A DNA stretch of 64,000 bases from Bacteroidales bacterium (lineage in GTDB: Bacteria > Bacteroidota > Bacteroidia > Bacteroidales > Bacteroidaceae): positions 1 through 64,000 of the forward strand of contig JAATGU010000059.1 of the NCBI GenBank assembly GCA_015654535.1. Reading direction: 5' to 3'. The translations under genes were made by a program, and so were the position numbers. The notes below the pieces were generated by a model, which was not told where the DNA came from, did no database searches, and was given only the letters and a program-made list of their open reading frames with translations. Shown here piece by piece: positions 24,678 to 32,316 of the stretch (position 1 is the first letter of the stretch; every line of letters begins with the position of its first letter).

Positions 24678-25493
24678 TTATTTAAGGGGAATATATCCAC
24701 TCTTTTTTATTATATTTTGACCTTCTGAAGACAGAATATACTGAATAAAAGGAGTTACCTTTCCCTTATCTTTGTTGTTATAGTAGTAATAAAGTGGTCG
24801 TACGATGGGATAAACTTTATTTAATGCGTTTTTTACGGTTGGTTGAGTAAATGTTTTTCCGTTGTAAGAAACGGCGATGGTTTTAATTTTATTATTTAGA
24901 TAGGCTAGTCCCACGTACCCAATGGCACCTTTAGTTTGGCTCACCGATTGAACGATTGCTCCCGTGGCAGGCATTGAAAGGATGCTACTCATATAATTTT
25001 TATTCATTAACACACTTTCTTTAAAGAATTCATACGTGCCCGAAGATGTCTCGCGAGAATAGACAACAATCTTCATATCTCTGCCACCCACTTGGTTCCA
25101 ATTGGTTATTTCACCGCGGAAGATGTGCTCTAATTGCTTGCGGGTAAGTTTGCGTACGGGATTGGTAGGATTGACCACTACAGCTAGCGCATCATATGCA
25201 ATAATTACTTCAGTGACTTCTTGTTTGGCTTTTTTGAGTTTTATTTTTTCTCCAAATTTGATCTTACGGGAAGCCATGGCAATATCACAAGTACCATCCA
25301 TCAAAGCCAGAAATCCTACGCCGGTTCCTCCACCTGTGACAGTGACCCTGGCCGTTGAATTTTTGTTCATATAACTTTCTGCTGTCTTTTGTGACACAGG
25401 AAGTACGGTATCGCTACCCTTAATTCTTTGAGCCTGTAAAGCCGCTGTGCTCAGTAATAACGAGATAAGAAATAGTACGATTGCTTTATTCAT
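24678..25493 (-). CDS. pstS: Phosphate ABC transporter substrate-binding protein PstS
   Basis: The product is 271 residues with a signal peptide (LLLSTAALQAQ). Phosphate-contacting motifs are RIKGSDTVLPVSQ, VTGGGTGVGFLAL, MASRKIKF and YSRETSSGTYEFF. It is of the short PBP-like type common in Bacteroidetes. It binds phosphate in the periplasm and delivers it to PstCAB. It is transcribed away from pstC across a 382-bp gap that holds Pho-box-like repeats; its own -7 box is at 25521-25528 on the minus strand. Confidence 0.95.
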   Translation of the reverse strand: MNKAIVLFLISLLLSTAALQAQRIKGSDTVLPVSQKTAESYMNKNSTARVTVTGGGTGVGFLALMDGTCDIAMASRKIKFGEKIKLKKAKQEVTEVIIAYDALAVVVNPTNPVRKLTRKQLEHIFRGEITNWNQVGGRDMKIVVYSRETSSGTYEFFKESVLMNKNYMSSILSMPATGAIVQSVSQTKGAIGYVGLAYLNNKIKTIAVSYNGKTFTQPTVKNALNKVYPIVRPLYYYYNNKDKGKVTPFIQYILSSEGQNIIKKSGYIPLK

Positions 25494-25520
25494 TTTATTC
25501 TTCTAACTATTATTGAGTTG

Positions 25521-25528
25521 CAAAGTTA
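25521..25528 (-). promoter_or_regulatory. -7 box for pstS
   Basis: The minus strand reads TAACTTTG, matching TAnnTTTG, 27 bases before the pstS start. Confidence 0.55.
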
Positions 25529-25776
25529 TGAAATACATATTACATAGTGGCTACATTTGAGTTACTTACTTGTGATAACTAATATATTTAGTATATTTAA
25601 GCCTTTTATTCCAATAATACTATTTTATAAGTGTACACTATATTATTTTTAACTGTAGAGTTTTTAATATTTAGGTCTACACTATATTTAAATAAGATGT
25701 ACTTTATTATATAAATATCTCTTTAAGTATGAGTTTAATTATTTTGATGTTCATATTAAGCATTCCTTTGTTATTC

Positions 25777-25809
25777 TGTAACACAAATGTAACATGTTTG
25801 AAACATTTC
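25777..25809 (+). promoter_or_regulatory. Three tandem 11-bp Pho-box-like repeats upstream of pstC
   Basis: TGTAACACAAA (25777-25787), TGTAACATGTT (25788-25798) and TGAAACATTTC (25799-25809) repeat the half-site TGWAAC every 11 bp. PhoB binds as a tandem array on 11-bp direct repeats of the TGTCA type, so spacing and position before pstC fit a phosphate-starvation operator. A weak -7 (TTCCTTTG) lies at 25848-25855, 20 bases before the start codon. Confidence 0.65.
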
Positions 25810-25875
25810 TTTCAAATGAATTTCGCGTTTTCTTAATATTAATTTTGTTCCTTTGCACCAGAAAAAAATAAACGC

Positions 25876-27060
25876 ATGAAAAAGTTTTTAGAACGAATAG
25901 TAGAAGGGCTATTTACTTGTAGCGGTTTTGTTACCAGTATAACAATATTGCTTATTGTAGTCTTTCTTTTCAGCCAAGCTTTTGGATTGTTTGGCAGTAA
26001 GGTTATAGAAGATGGTTCTGTGCTTGCTCTTAATAAGAATAATAAAGTAAAAAACCTCAATGCTGCACAGATTAAGAAAGTTTTTGATGCAGAAATTACT
26101 AATTGGTCACAATTGGGTGGATCAAATACTCCCATTATTGTGTTTCGTTTAGGGGATATTTCAAATTACTATACAGACGAACAGTTGGGTGCAAACTTTG
26201 AACACGTTTCAGCTAAGATTAATGAGTTGATAACGGCAAATCCGGGAATGATTGCTTTTATCCCAAAAACCTATGTGGATAAGAACTTTAGCGGTTATTT
26301 AATTGCTGATAAAGTAATTAAAATAAAAGATGTACTTGCCGGGACAGAATGGTTTCCTACAGCCACACCGGCTGCTCAGTTTGGAATAGTTCCACTCATC
26401 GCCGGTACCCTTTGGGTCAGTTTATTTGCTATTCTGTTTGCCCTCCCGTTTGGCCTTTCAGTATCCATATACATGAGTGAAGTTTCTAGTCACCGTGTGC
26501 GGGATCTATTGAAACCGGTGATAGAACTGTTAAGTGGTATCCCCTCGGTTGTTTATGGTTTTTTTGGTTTGATTGTGATTGTTCCTTTGATACAGCGGAC
26601 ATTTAATCTTCCGGTAGGAGAGACTGGGCTTGCGGGAAGTATTGTACTTGCCATTATGGCATTGCCTACAATCATCACAGTGAGTGAAGATGCTATGAGA
26701 AATTGCCCTCGCTCTATGCGTGAAGCAAGTCTGGCTTTGGGAGCATCAAAATGGCAAACTATATATAAGGTAGTAATACCTTATTCTATATCGGGAATAA
26801 CCTCCGGGGTTGTCTTAGGAATAGGACGCGCTATCGGAGAGACCATGGCGGTACTTATGGTAACAGGTAATGCGGCCGTGATTCCTCATACTATCCTTGA
26901 ACCGCTTCGTACGATCCCTGCTACCATTGCGGCGGAACTTGGTGAAGCACCTGCAGGAGGAGCACATTATCAATCGTTGTTCTTGTTAGGAGTCGTGTTG
27001 TTCTTCATCACACTCATTATAAACTTTAGTGTTGAATATATAAGTAGTAAACAAAAATAA
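25876..27060 (+). CDS. pstC: Phosphate ABC transporter permease PstC with a PstS-like periplasmic insert
   Basis: The product is 394 residues, about 80-100 longer than E. coli PstC's core. One membrane helix lies at about 15-38; residues 41-155 are a soluble segment; the permease domain with five or more helices follows (SVSIYMSEV, LLSGIPSVVYGFFGL, and the EAA loop MREASLALGASKWQT). The insert carries LNAAQIKKVFDAEITNWSQL, very close to LTRKQLEHIFRGEITNWNQV in PstS here, and GMIAFIPKTYVD, close to GAIGYVGLAYLN. It thus looks like part of a phosphate-binding protein built into the permease. It shares one base with pstA. Confidence 0.93.
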   Translation: MKKFLERIVEGLFTCSGFVTSITILLIVVFLFSQAFGLFGSKVIEDGSVLALNKNNKVKNLNAAQIKKVFDAEITNWSQLGGSNTPIIVFRLGDISNYYTDEQLGANFEHVSAKINELITANPGMIAFIPKTYVDKNFSGYLIADKVIKIKDVLAGTEWFPTATPAAQFGIVPLIAGTLWVSLFAILFALPFGLSVSIYMSEVSSHRVRDLLKPVIELLSGIPSVVYGFFGLIVIVPLIQRTFNLPVGETGLAGSIVLAIMALPTIITVSEDAMRNCPRSMREASLALGASKWQTIYKVVIPYSISGITSGVVLGIGRAIGETMAVLMVTGNAAVIPHTILEPLRTIPATIAAELGEAPAGGAHYQSLFLLGVVLFFITLIINFSVEYISSKQK

Positions 27061-27947
27061 TGGAAAATAAACTATTCCCTAAATCATATGCCCAACGGAA
27101 GCGTCGTTCTCAGAAGATCGCTTTTGGCATTTTTTCTTTTTTAAGCTATGCCATTGTAGCAATTCTCTTTACAATTCTGGGTTTTATTATCTATAAAGGT
27201 ATTGGTGTTATTAGTTGGGAGTTTCTTACAACTGCTCCTACAAATGGTATGACCTCAGGCGGAATATGGCCTGCCATCGTTGGAACTTTTTATCTAATGG
27301 TAGGCAGTGCGCTTTTTGCTTTTCCTGTGGGAGTGATGAGTGGAATTTATATGAATGAATATGCTCCCAGGGGTAAATTTGTTCGCTTCATCCGGGTAAT
27401 GACTAATAATCTTAGTGGAATTCCTTCCATTGTTTTCGGTCTTTTTGGGATGACACTTTTTGTAAATTATCTCGGATTTGGGGATAGTATATTGGCCGGA
27501 TCACTGACATTAGGTTTTCTCTGTTTGCCATTAGTTATTCGAACTACGGAAGAAGCATTGAAAGCCATTCCCGATACTTTTCGTGAAGGGAGCCGTGCAC
27601 TGGGAGCCACAAAATTACAAACCATCTGGCACATAATCCTCCCTATGGGCGCGCCTAATATTATCACCGGATTAATTTTGGCACTTGGACGCGTGTCCGG
27701 AGAAACAGCCCCTATCCTTTTTACTTGCGCGGCGTATTTTTTGCCTCAACTGCCTTCCAGCATTTTAGATCAATGTATGGCGTTGCCTTATCATCTTTAT
27801 GTGATTTCTACCAGTGGAACAGATATGGCAGCCCAATTACCTATTGCTTATGGCACATCTTTAGTCTTAATCGTTATGATCTTATTCATCAATCTTGTTG
27901 CTAATGCTCTAAGGAAATATTTCTCAAACAAAGTGAAAATGAATTAA
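27060..27947 (+). CDS. pstA: Phosphate ABC transporter permease PstA
   Basis: The product is 295 residues with six predicted helices. Motifs are WEFLTTAPTNGMTSGGIWPA, NNLSGIPSIVFGLFG and the EAA loop FREGSRALGATKLQTIW. It pairs with PstC to form the inner-membrane channel for phosphate. Its ATG overlaps the pstC stop (TAATG), so the two are translationally coupled, and pstB follows after 11 bases. Confidence 0.97.
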   Translation: MENKLFPKSYAQRKRRSQKIAFGIFSFLSYAIVAILFTILGFIIYKGIGVISWEFLTTAPTNGMTSGGIWPAIVGTFYLMVGSALFAFPVGVMSGIYMNEYAPRGKFVRFIRVMTNNLSGIPSIVFGLFGMTLFVNYLGFGDSILAGSLTLGFLCLPLVIRTTEEALKAIPDTFREGSRALGATKLQTIWHIILPMGAPNIITGLILALGRVSGETAPILFTCAAYFLPQLPSSILDQCMALPYHLYVISTSGTDMAAQLPIAYGTSLVLIVMILFINLVANALRKYFSNKVKMN

Positions 27948-27958
27948 TATAGAATAGA

Positions 27959-28711
27959 ATGAATAAAATTGATGTAAAGGACGTATATTTCTATTATGGA
28001 GATTTTCAAGCATTAAAAGGGATTAGCATGCATATAGAAGAGAAATCTGTAGTGGCTTTTATCGGACCATCCGGTTGTGGTAAATCTACCTTTCTTCGCA
28101 TTTTCAACCGAATGAATGAGCTGATACCCGATACACATCTGGAGGGAGAGGTTTTGATAGATAATCAAGATATATATGCAAAAGATATGCCGGTAGATGA
28201 ACTGAGAAAGAATGTGGGGATGGTATTTCAACGTCCAAATCCTTTTCCAAAAACGATCTTTGAAAATGTAGCTTATGGTCTTCGGGTGAATGGAATAAAA
28301 GATAATGACTTCATTCGTCATCGTGTGGAAGAGACACTGAAAAGTGCTGCTCTTTGGGATGAAGTAAAGGATAAATTAAAAGAATCCGCTTTTGCCCTTT
28401 CTGGTGGTCAGCAACAGAGACTTTGCATTGCCCGGGCAATGGCAATCTCTCCTTCTATTCTATTGATGGATGAGCCAGCCTCGGCTCTTGATCCTATTTC
28501 AACCGCCAAAGTAGAAGAGTTAATTCATGAGCTAAAGAAAGATTTTACAATAGTGATTGTTACCCATAATATGCAACAGGCTGCCCGTGTGAGCGATAAA
28601 ACAGCTTATTTCTATATGGGTGAAATGATTGAATTTGATGATACAAAGAAAATATTCACCAATCCAACTCAAATATCTACTCAGAATTATATTACCGGAA
28701 GGTTTGGATAA
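27959..28711 (+). CDS. pstB: Phosphate ABC transporter ATP-binding protein PstB
   Basis: The product is 250 residues. Walker A is [12 protein letters not shown], the ABC signature [15 protein letters not shown], Walker [13 protein letters not shown], and the switch histidine is in [13 protein letters not shown]. It powers the Pst transporter from the cytoplasmic side. It is third in the pstC-pstA-pstB-phoU operon. Confidence 0.98.
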   Translation: MNKIDVKDVYFYYGDFQALKGISMHIEEKSVVAFIGPSGCGKSTFLRIFNRMNELIPDTHLEGEVLIDNQDIYAKDMPVDELRKNVGMVFQRPNPFPKTIFENVAYGLRVNGIKDNDFIRHRVEETLKSAALWDEVKDKLKESAFALSGGQQQRLCIARAMAISPSILLMDEPASALDPISTAKVEELIHELKKDFTIVIVTHNMQQAARVSDKTAYFYMGEMIEFDDTKKIFTNPTQISTQNYITGRFG

Positions 28712-28754
28712 TGTTTTTATTTTTAAATTTGTAATTTAAATAAGAAATAACAAT

Positions 28755-29444
28755 ATGGTAAAATTTATCGAATCAGAGCTCGTTCTACTGAGAAAAGAAG
28801 TGGACGAAATGTGGACTTTAGTATATAATCAGTTAGAAAGAGCTGGAGAAGCAGTGTTAACTCTCGATAAAAAACTGGCACAGCAAGTTATTGTTCGTGA
28901 AAAGCGCGTAAACGCCTTTGAACTTAAGATAGATAGTGATGTGGAAGATGTAATTGCTCTTTATAATCCTGTAGCAGTGGATCTACGGTTTGCTCTTGCT
29001 ATGTTAAAGATAAACACGAATTTGGAGCGTATTGGCGACTTTGCAGAAGGCATTGCCCGCTTTGTGTTAAAGTGTGATGAACCTGCCCTTGATGCTGAAC
29101 TTCTAAAGAAACTTAACTTAGAAGAAATGTTTAGGCAAGTGCTTTCAATGCTTGAAACTGCTAAAAGAGCTCTTAATGAAGAAAGTATTGAATTGGCAAC
29201 GTCTGTTTTTGCCAAAGATAATTTGATTGATGATATTAATGCGGAAGTGACTTCCATCTTGGCCGATTATTTAAGCAAAAATCCGGAAAGTATGCTTACA
29301 TGCCTCAATTTGGTGAGCGTGTTTCGTAAGTTAGAGCGTTCGGGAGATCATATTAATAATATGGCGGAAGAAATTGTTTTCTTTATTGATGCAAAAGTGC
29401 TTAAACACCAAGGGAAAACAGATGAACAATATCCTCATCTTTAA
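28755..29444 (+). CDS. phoU: Phosphate transport regulator PhoU
   Basis: The product is 229 residues of two three-helix PhoU repeats. The metal-site motifs E-x-x-x-D are seen in VNAFELKIDSDVEDVI and its second-half counterpart LIDDINAEV; RLGDHI-type sequence appears as LERIGDFAEGIA and LERSGDHINNMAEE. PhoU restrains Pst uptake and PhoR signalling when phosphate is plentiful. It ends the operon; the next sequence is a long structured stretch with a terminator. Confidence 0.97.
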   Translation: MVKFIESELVLLRKEVDEMWTLVYNQLERAGEAVLTLDKKLAQQVIVREKRVNAFELKIDSDVEDVIALYNPVAVDLRFALAMLKINTNLERIGDFAEGIARFVLKCDEPALDAELLKKLNLEEMFRQVLSMLETAKRALNEESIELATSVFAKDNLIDDINAEVTSILADYLSKNPESMLTCLNLVSVFRKLERSGDHINNMAEEIVFFIDAKVLKHQGKTDEQYPHL

Positions 29445-29463
29445 ATAAAAATTAAGGACTTTT

Positions 29464-29655
29464 GGTATTAGAAAAGGTAAAAAAGACTGTTAAAATGCAA
29501 AAACATGTTATATGACATACTATTTTATTTGTATAGTATTAAATTATGCTGCATATTTGCAACCGTTATCCTGAAAACAATCTTTTTACCTTAAAAAAAA
29601 CTAATACCTATTGAAAACTGAAAAGCGGGACTTTGTGAAAAGTCCCGCTTTTTAT
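29464..29655 (+). ncRNA. Candidate structured RNA after phoU (6S-like rod plus terminator)
   Basis: Nested pairings run along 145 bases: GGTATTAG (29464-29471) with CTAATACC (29601-29608); AGGTAAAAAAGA (29475-29486) with TCTTTTTACCT (29581-29591); TGCAAA (29496-29501) with TTTGCA (29556-29561); ATACTAT (29517-29523) with ATAGTAT (29533-29539) at the tip. An asymmetric open region lies between the second and third stems. A strong terminator follows at 29621-29655. Length near 190 and the single long rod with a central bubble are what 6S RNA looks like. An alternative is a MITE-type palindromic element. There is no clear promoter just upstream. Confidence 0.45.
29621..29655 (+). terminator. Strong intrinsic terminator
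   Basis: AAAGCGGGACTT and AAGTCCCGCTTT pair perfectly around a short loop and are followed by TTA. It ends either the phoU transcript or a separate small RNA. Confidence 0.9.
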
Positions 29656-29683
29656 TTGGTGGTTGAACCATAATATCTTCTTT

Positions 29684-29850
29684 TTAAAGTTTACCTCCAA
29701 AAGTATTTGGATACTTATATCTAAATTTTGAAAAGTCTGCACAAGACTTTATATCTGTTACTCCTCTTAATAATTTCCCTTAAAAAAGTTGCAAAACTTT
29801 CTGTGTAAAGTCGTTATCTTCCACAGTAAACCTCTATTCTCTGAGCATCC
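29684..29850 (-). pseudogene. Decayed coding remnant upstream of the fimbrial operon
   Basis: On the minus strand one frame reads RFTVEDNDFTQKVLQLF, stop, GKLLRGVTDIKSCADF, then SKFRYKYPNTFGGKL and TAA at 29684. Another stop precedes it, and protein-like sequence (CNDLYVYLDAQRIEV) continues in a second frame. This is a broken gene end; the family is not recognised. The rest of 29851-30020 shows nothing I can assign. Confidence 0.35.
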
Positions 29851-30023
29851 AGATAAACATATAAATCATTGCAGGATTCTCTATAGAAGGATATCATATT
29901 TTTGTAAGTGAAACATAAGCAGAATAGATAATAAAGAATCTAAGTTTAATATTTATAAATAAATAGGTTGTTTTATATAATTTTTTGTCTATTTTATATA
30001 ATTATATATAAAGAAGATATCTA

Positions 30024-30031
30024 TAAATTTG
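30024..30031 (+). promoter_or_regulatory. -7 box of the fimbrial operon
   Basis: TAAATTTG matches TAnnTTTG; no -33 TTTG at standard spacing. If used, the leader before the first gene is about 195 bases, and it ends in a terminator hairpin. Confidence 0.4.
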
Positions 30032-30198
30032 TGCCAGTATTAGTTCTTATAATTTAGGTTACAATAATATTGAGATATTTTCATTGTTTATGAGTAGATA
30101 GAAACCGATTTAATGATTTATCTCTATAGTCTGTCTCCCCTTAATATAATTTCTCCTCGATTGATAAAAGCCAATATATTTATTACAAAACTAAATTC

Positions 30199-30222
30199 GA
30201 AGAATATAATTCTTCTTTTTTT
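30199..30222 (+). terminator. Intrinsic terminator immediately before the fimbrial operon
   Basis: GAAGAAT-ATA-ATTCTTC is a perfect 7-bp stem followed directly by TTTTTTT. It ends 13 bases before the first start codon at 30236, so RNA polymerase must read through it to express the operon. This is the layout of a leader attenuator. Confidence 0.7.
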
Positions 30223-30235
30223 ACGGACCTAAAAA

Positions 30236-30805
30236 ATGAAAAAAAGACTTTTATCCTTCTTTTTTGTGTTGAAGATTTCTGTTACAATCTGTTCACAAGA
30301 TGTAGCATTAAAGAATAACCTTATTTATGACGCGATCGTCACTCCCAATCTTGCCTTGGAAATAGGAGTGGGAAATAAGACCACATTAGATTTTTATGGT
30401 GGATTCAATCCTTTTACTTTCAGTGACAATAAGAAATTGAAGCATTGGTTGTTTCAACCAGAGCTTCGTTTCTGGACATGTGAACGTTTCAATGGAACAT
30501 TTTTTGGCATTCATGCCCACGGGGGGCTATTTAACGTGGGAGCCATTGATTTGCCTTTCAATGTATTCCCTTCCTTGAAAGATCATCGTTATGAAGGTTT
30601 CTTCTATGGTGGAGGTGCAAGTGTAGGGCATCAATGGGTTCTGGGCAATCGTTGGAACTTGGAGGCAAGTATAGGTGGAGGATACGCTCGCATTCATTAC
30701 GATAAGTACCTTTGCCCTAAGTGCGGTCCTAAAATTAAAACTGGAAACAAAAACTACTGGGGAGTGACCAAAGCAACAATCTCTCTGATTTATATGATTC
30801 ATTAA
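30236..30805 (+). CDS. DUF3575 outer-membrane beta-barrel protein of the fimbrial operon
   Basis: The product is 189 residues with a signal peptide (FVLKISVTICSQ). The rest is a single DUF3575 domain: LKNNLIYDAIVTPNLALEIG, LFQPELRFWTCERFNGTFFG, ASVGHQWVLGNRWNLEASIG and CPKCG near the end. Such proteins are predicted eight-stranded barrels and are typical first genes of Bacteroidetes Mfa-type fimbrial loci (compare PGN_0291-type genes). It is 13 bases after a terminator and 18 bases before the DUF3868 gene. A second DUF3575 domain with clear similarity occurs at 45776-46987. Confidence 0.85.
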   Translation: MKKRLLSFFFVLKISVTICSQDVALKNNLIYDAIVTPNLALEIGVGNKTTLDFYGGFNPFTFSDNKKLKHWLFQPELRFWTCERFNGTFFGIHAHGGLFNVGAIDLPFNVFPSLKDHRYEGFFYGGGASVGHQWVLGNRWNLEASIGGGYARIHYDKYLCPKCGPKIKTGNKNYWGVTKATISLIYMIH

Positions 30806-30823
30806 TATGAAAAAAATCGAAAT

Positions 30824-32293
30824 ATGAAGATAAAAATTTGTACCACCGTATTTATATTATTAATGACTTTTCATGTAGTGAAGATTAATGCACAGCAAAC
30901 TTTATCCAGCGAATCAGTACATGTTTTATCATCAGATATACGTAAGTACGACTCACAATTATTTATAGAAATGGAACTGGATTTGTCCGACTTAAAACTT
31001 CAATCTAACCGTTCGATGTCTATTGTTCCTATTCTTGAAGCAGAAGGCTATAATAAAGTCTTGCCTGAGGTTTTGGTTAACGGTAGAACGAAACATATTA
31101 TGCATCTTCGCGGAAATCAAAAGAGTAGTGATAGAATTTTATTTACGGAAGTACGCCGTCGCAATAATACCCGCCAAGTAGTGAATTACAAAACCAGTGT
31201 CTTTTTTCAAAACTGGATGCGTCGATCAATTTTGGCTTTACACTTGAATTCATGTGGATGTGAAGGAGGGTCTGAAAAAAACTTCAAACTAGCTAAACTG
31301 AACTTAGCTGACATTGATATGAAAGAGAGTAATGCTTATAGTTGGATACCTTCTGTAGCGTATGTAACTCCAAAGATTGAAGCGATCAAGACTCGTACGA
31401 AAAGAGGAACAGCTTATCTAGATTTTCCAGTAAATAAGTCGATTATAAATCCAGAATATAGGCGAAATCCTATTGAATTAGATAAAATAAAGCAAACTAT
31501 TGATGTGGTTCAAAATGATACAAATGTCTATATTACTAATATTATGATCCATGGATATGCTTCACCAGAGGGAAATTATGCAAATAATAAACGTTTAGCG
31601 GAAGAAAGAGCTGAAGCATTAAGGAAATATGTGAGTAGCCTATACCAATTTAATAATCAAATATTTACGGTGAATTCCACTCCGGAAGATTGGGAAGGAC
31701 TATTACGACGTCTTGATGCTTTGGACTTGAAAGGAAAAGATGAAATAAGGTCTATTATAAACCAAAATATAGATTCTGATATCAAAGAACAAAAGTTAAA
31801 ACAATTAAATGCCGGTAGAACATATCAATATATACTGCAGGAATGCTTTCCCGCTTTACGTCATTCGGATTATACGGTGAATTATATTGTTCGTGGATTC
31901 AGTGTAGCTGAGGTGAAGGAAGTTATTGGTAAACATCCGCAACAACTGAGTTTGCAGGAAATGTTCCTTCTTTCGCAAACATATGAAAAGGGAAGCAATG
32001 AGTTCAACGAGGTATTTGATGTAGCTGTACGTATGTTTCCCAATGATCCTATAGCTAATTTGAATGCTTCATCTATTGCTCTAAGTAAGCGTGATGTGTC
32101 TACTGCTAAAAAATATCTGGAAAAGTCGGATAAGAATTTACCTGAAACAGAGAATAATATGGGCGTGCTTGCAGTTCTCGAAGGGCGGATAAAAGAAGCC
32201 GAGGAACTGTTTGCTAAAGCTTCGGTAGCAGGAGTTATCCAAGCGAAAAAGAATCTCAAGGAATTGGAAAAAGAACAAAAAACAAATAAATGA
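30824..32293 (+). CDS. DUF3868 / OmpA-like protein of the fimbrial operon
   Basis: The product is 489 residues with a signal peptide (TFHVVKINAQ). DUF3868 covers about 20-150. Residues about 195-300 resemble an OmpA peptidoglycan-binding domain (AYLDFPVNKSIINPEYRRNP, IMIHGYASPEGNYANNKRLA, EERAEALRKYV). The end has TPR-like helices (NMGVLAVLEGRIKEAEELFA). DUF3868 proteins regularly accompany DUF3575 and Mfa genes. A role in anchoring or assembling fimbriae between cell wall and outer membrane is inferred. It lies 23 bases before the major subunit gene. Confidence 0.85.
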   Translation: MKIKICTTVFILLMTFHVVKINAQQTLSSESVHVLSSDIRKYDSQLFIEMELDLSDLKLQSNRSMSIVPILEAEGYNKVLPEVLVNGRTKHIMHLRGNQKSSDRILFTEVRRRNNTRQVVNYKTSVFFQNWMRRSILALHLNSCGCEGGSEKNFKLAKLNLADIDMKESNAYSWIPSVAYVTPKIEAIKTRTKRGTAYLDFPVNKSIINPEYRRNPIELDKIKQTIDVVQNDTNVYITNIMIHGYASPEGNYANNKRLAEERAEALRKYVSSLYQFNNQIFTVNSTPEDWEGLLRRLDALDLKGKDEIRSIINQNIDSDIKEQKLKQLNAGRTYQYILQECFPALRHSDYTVNYIVRGFSVAEVKEVIGKHPQQLSLQEMFLLSQTYEKGSNEFNEVFDVAVRMFPNDPIANLNASSIALSKRDVSTAKKYLEKSDKNLPETENNMGVLAVLEGRIKEAEELFAKASVAGVIQAKKNLKELEKEQKTNK

Positions 32294-32316
32294 TTATGAA
32301 TATGTTTAATTAATGA

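Noticed and set aside
29530..29562. Independent promoter (TTTG, 20 bases, CATATTTG) driving an 85-nt RNA
   Set aside because: It is possible, but the same bases pair within the larger nested structure, so I kept it as part of the RNA candidate and not as a separate promoter feature.
29657..30235. Invertible promoter controlling the fimbrial operon
   Set aside because: I looked for paired inverted repeats flanking the promoter and found only short local hairpins; no invertase with an intact active site is adjacent.
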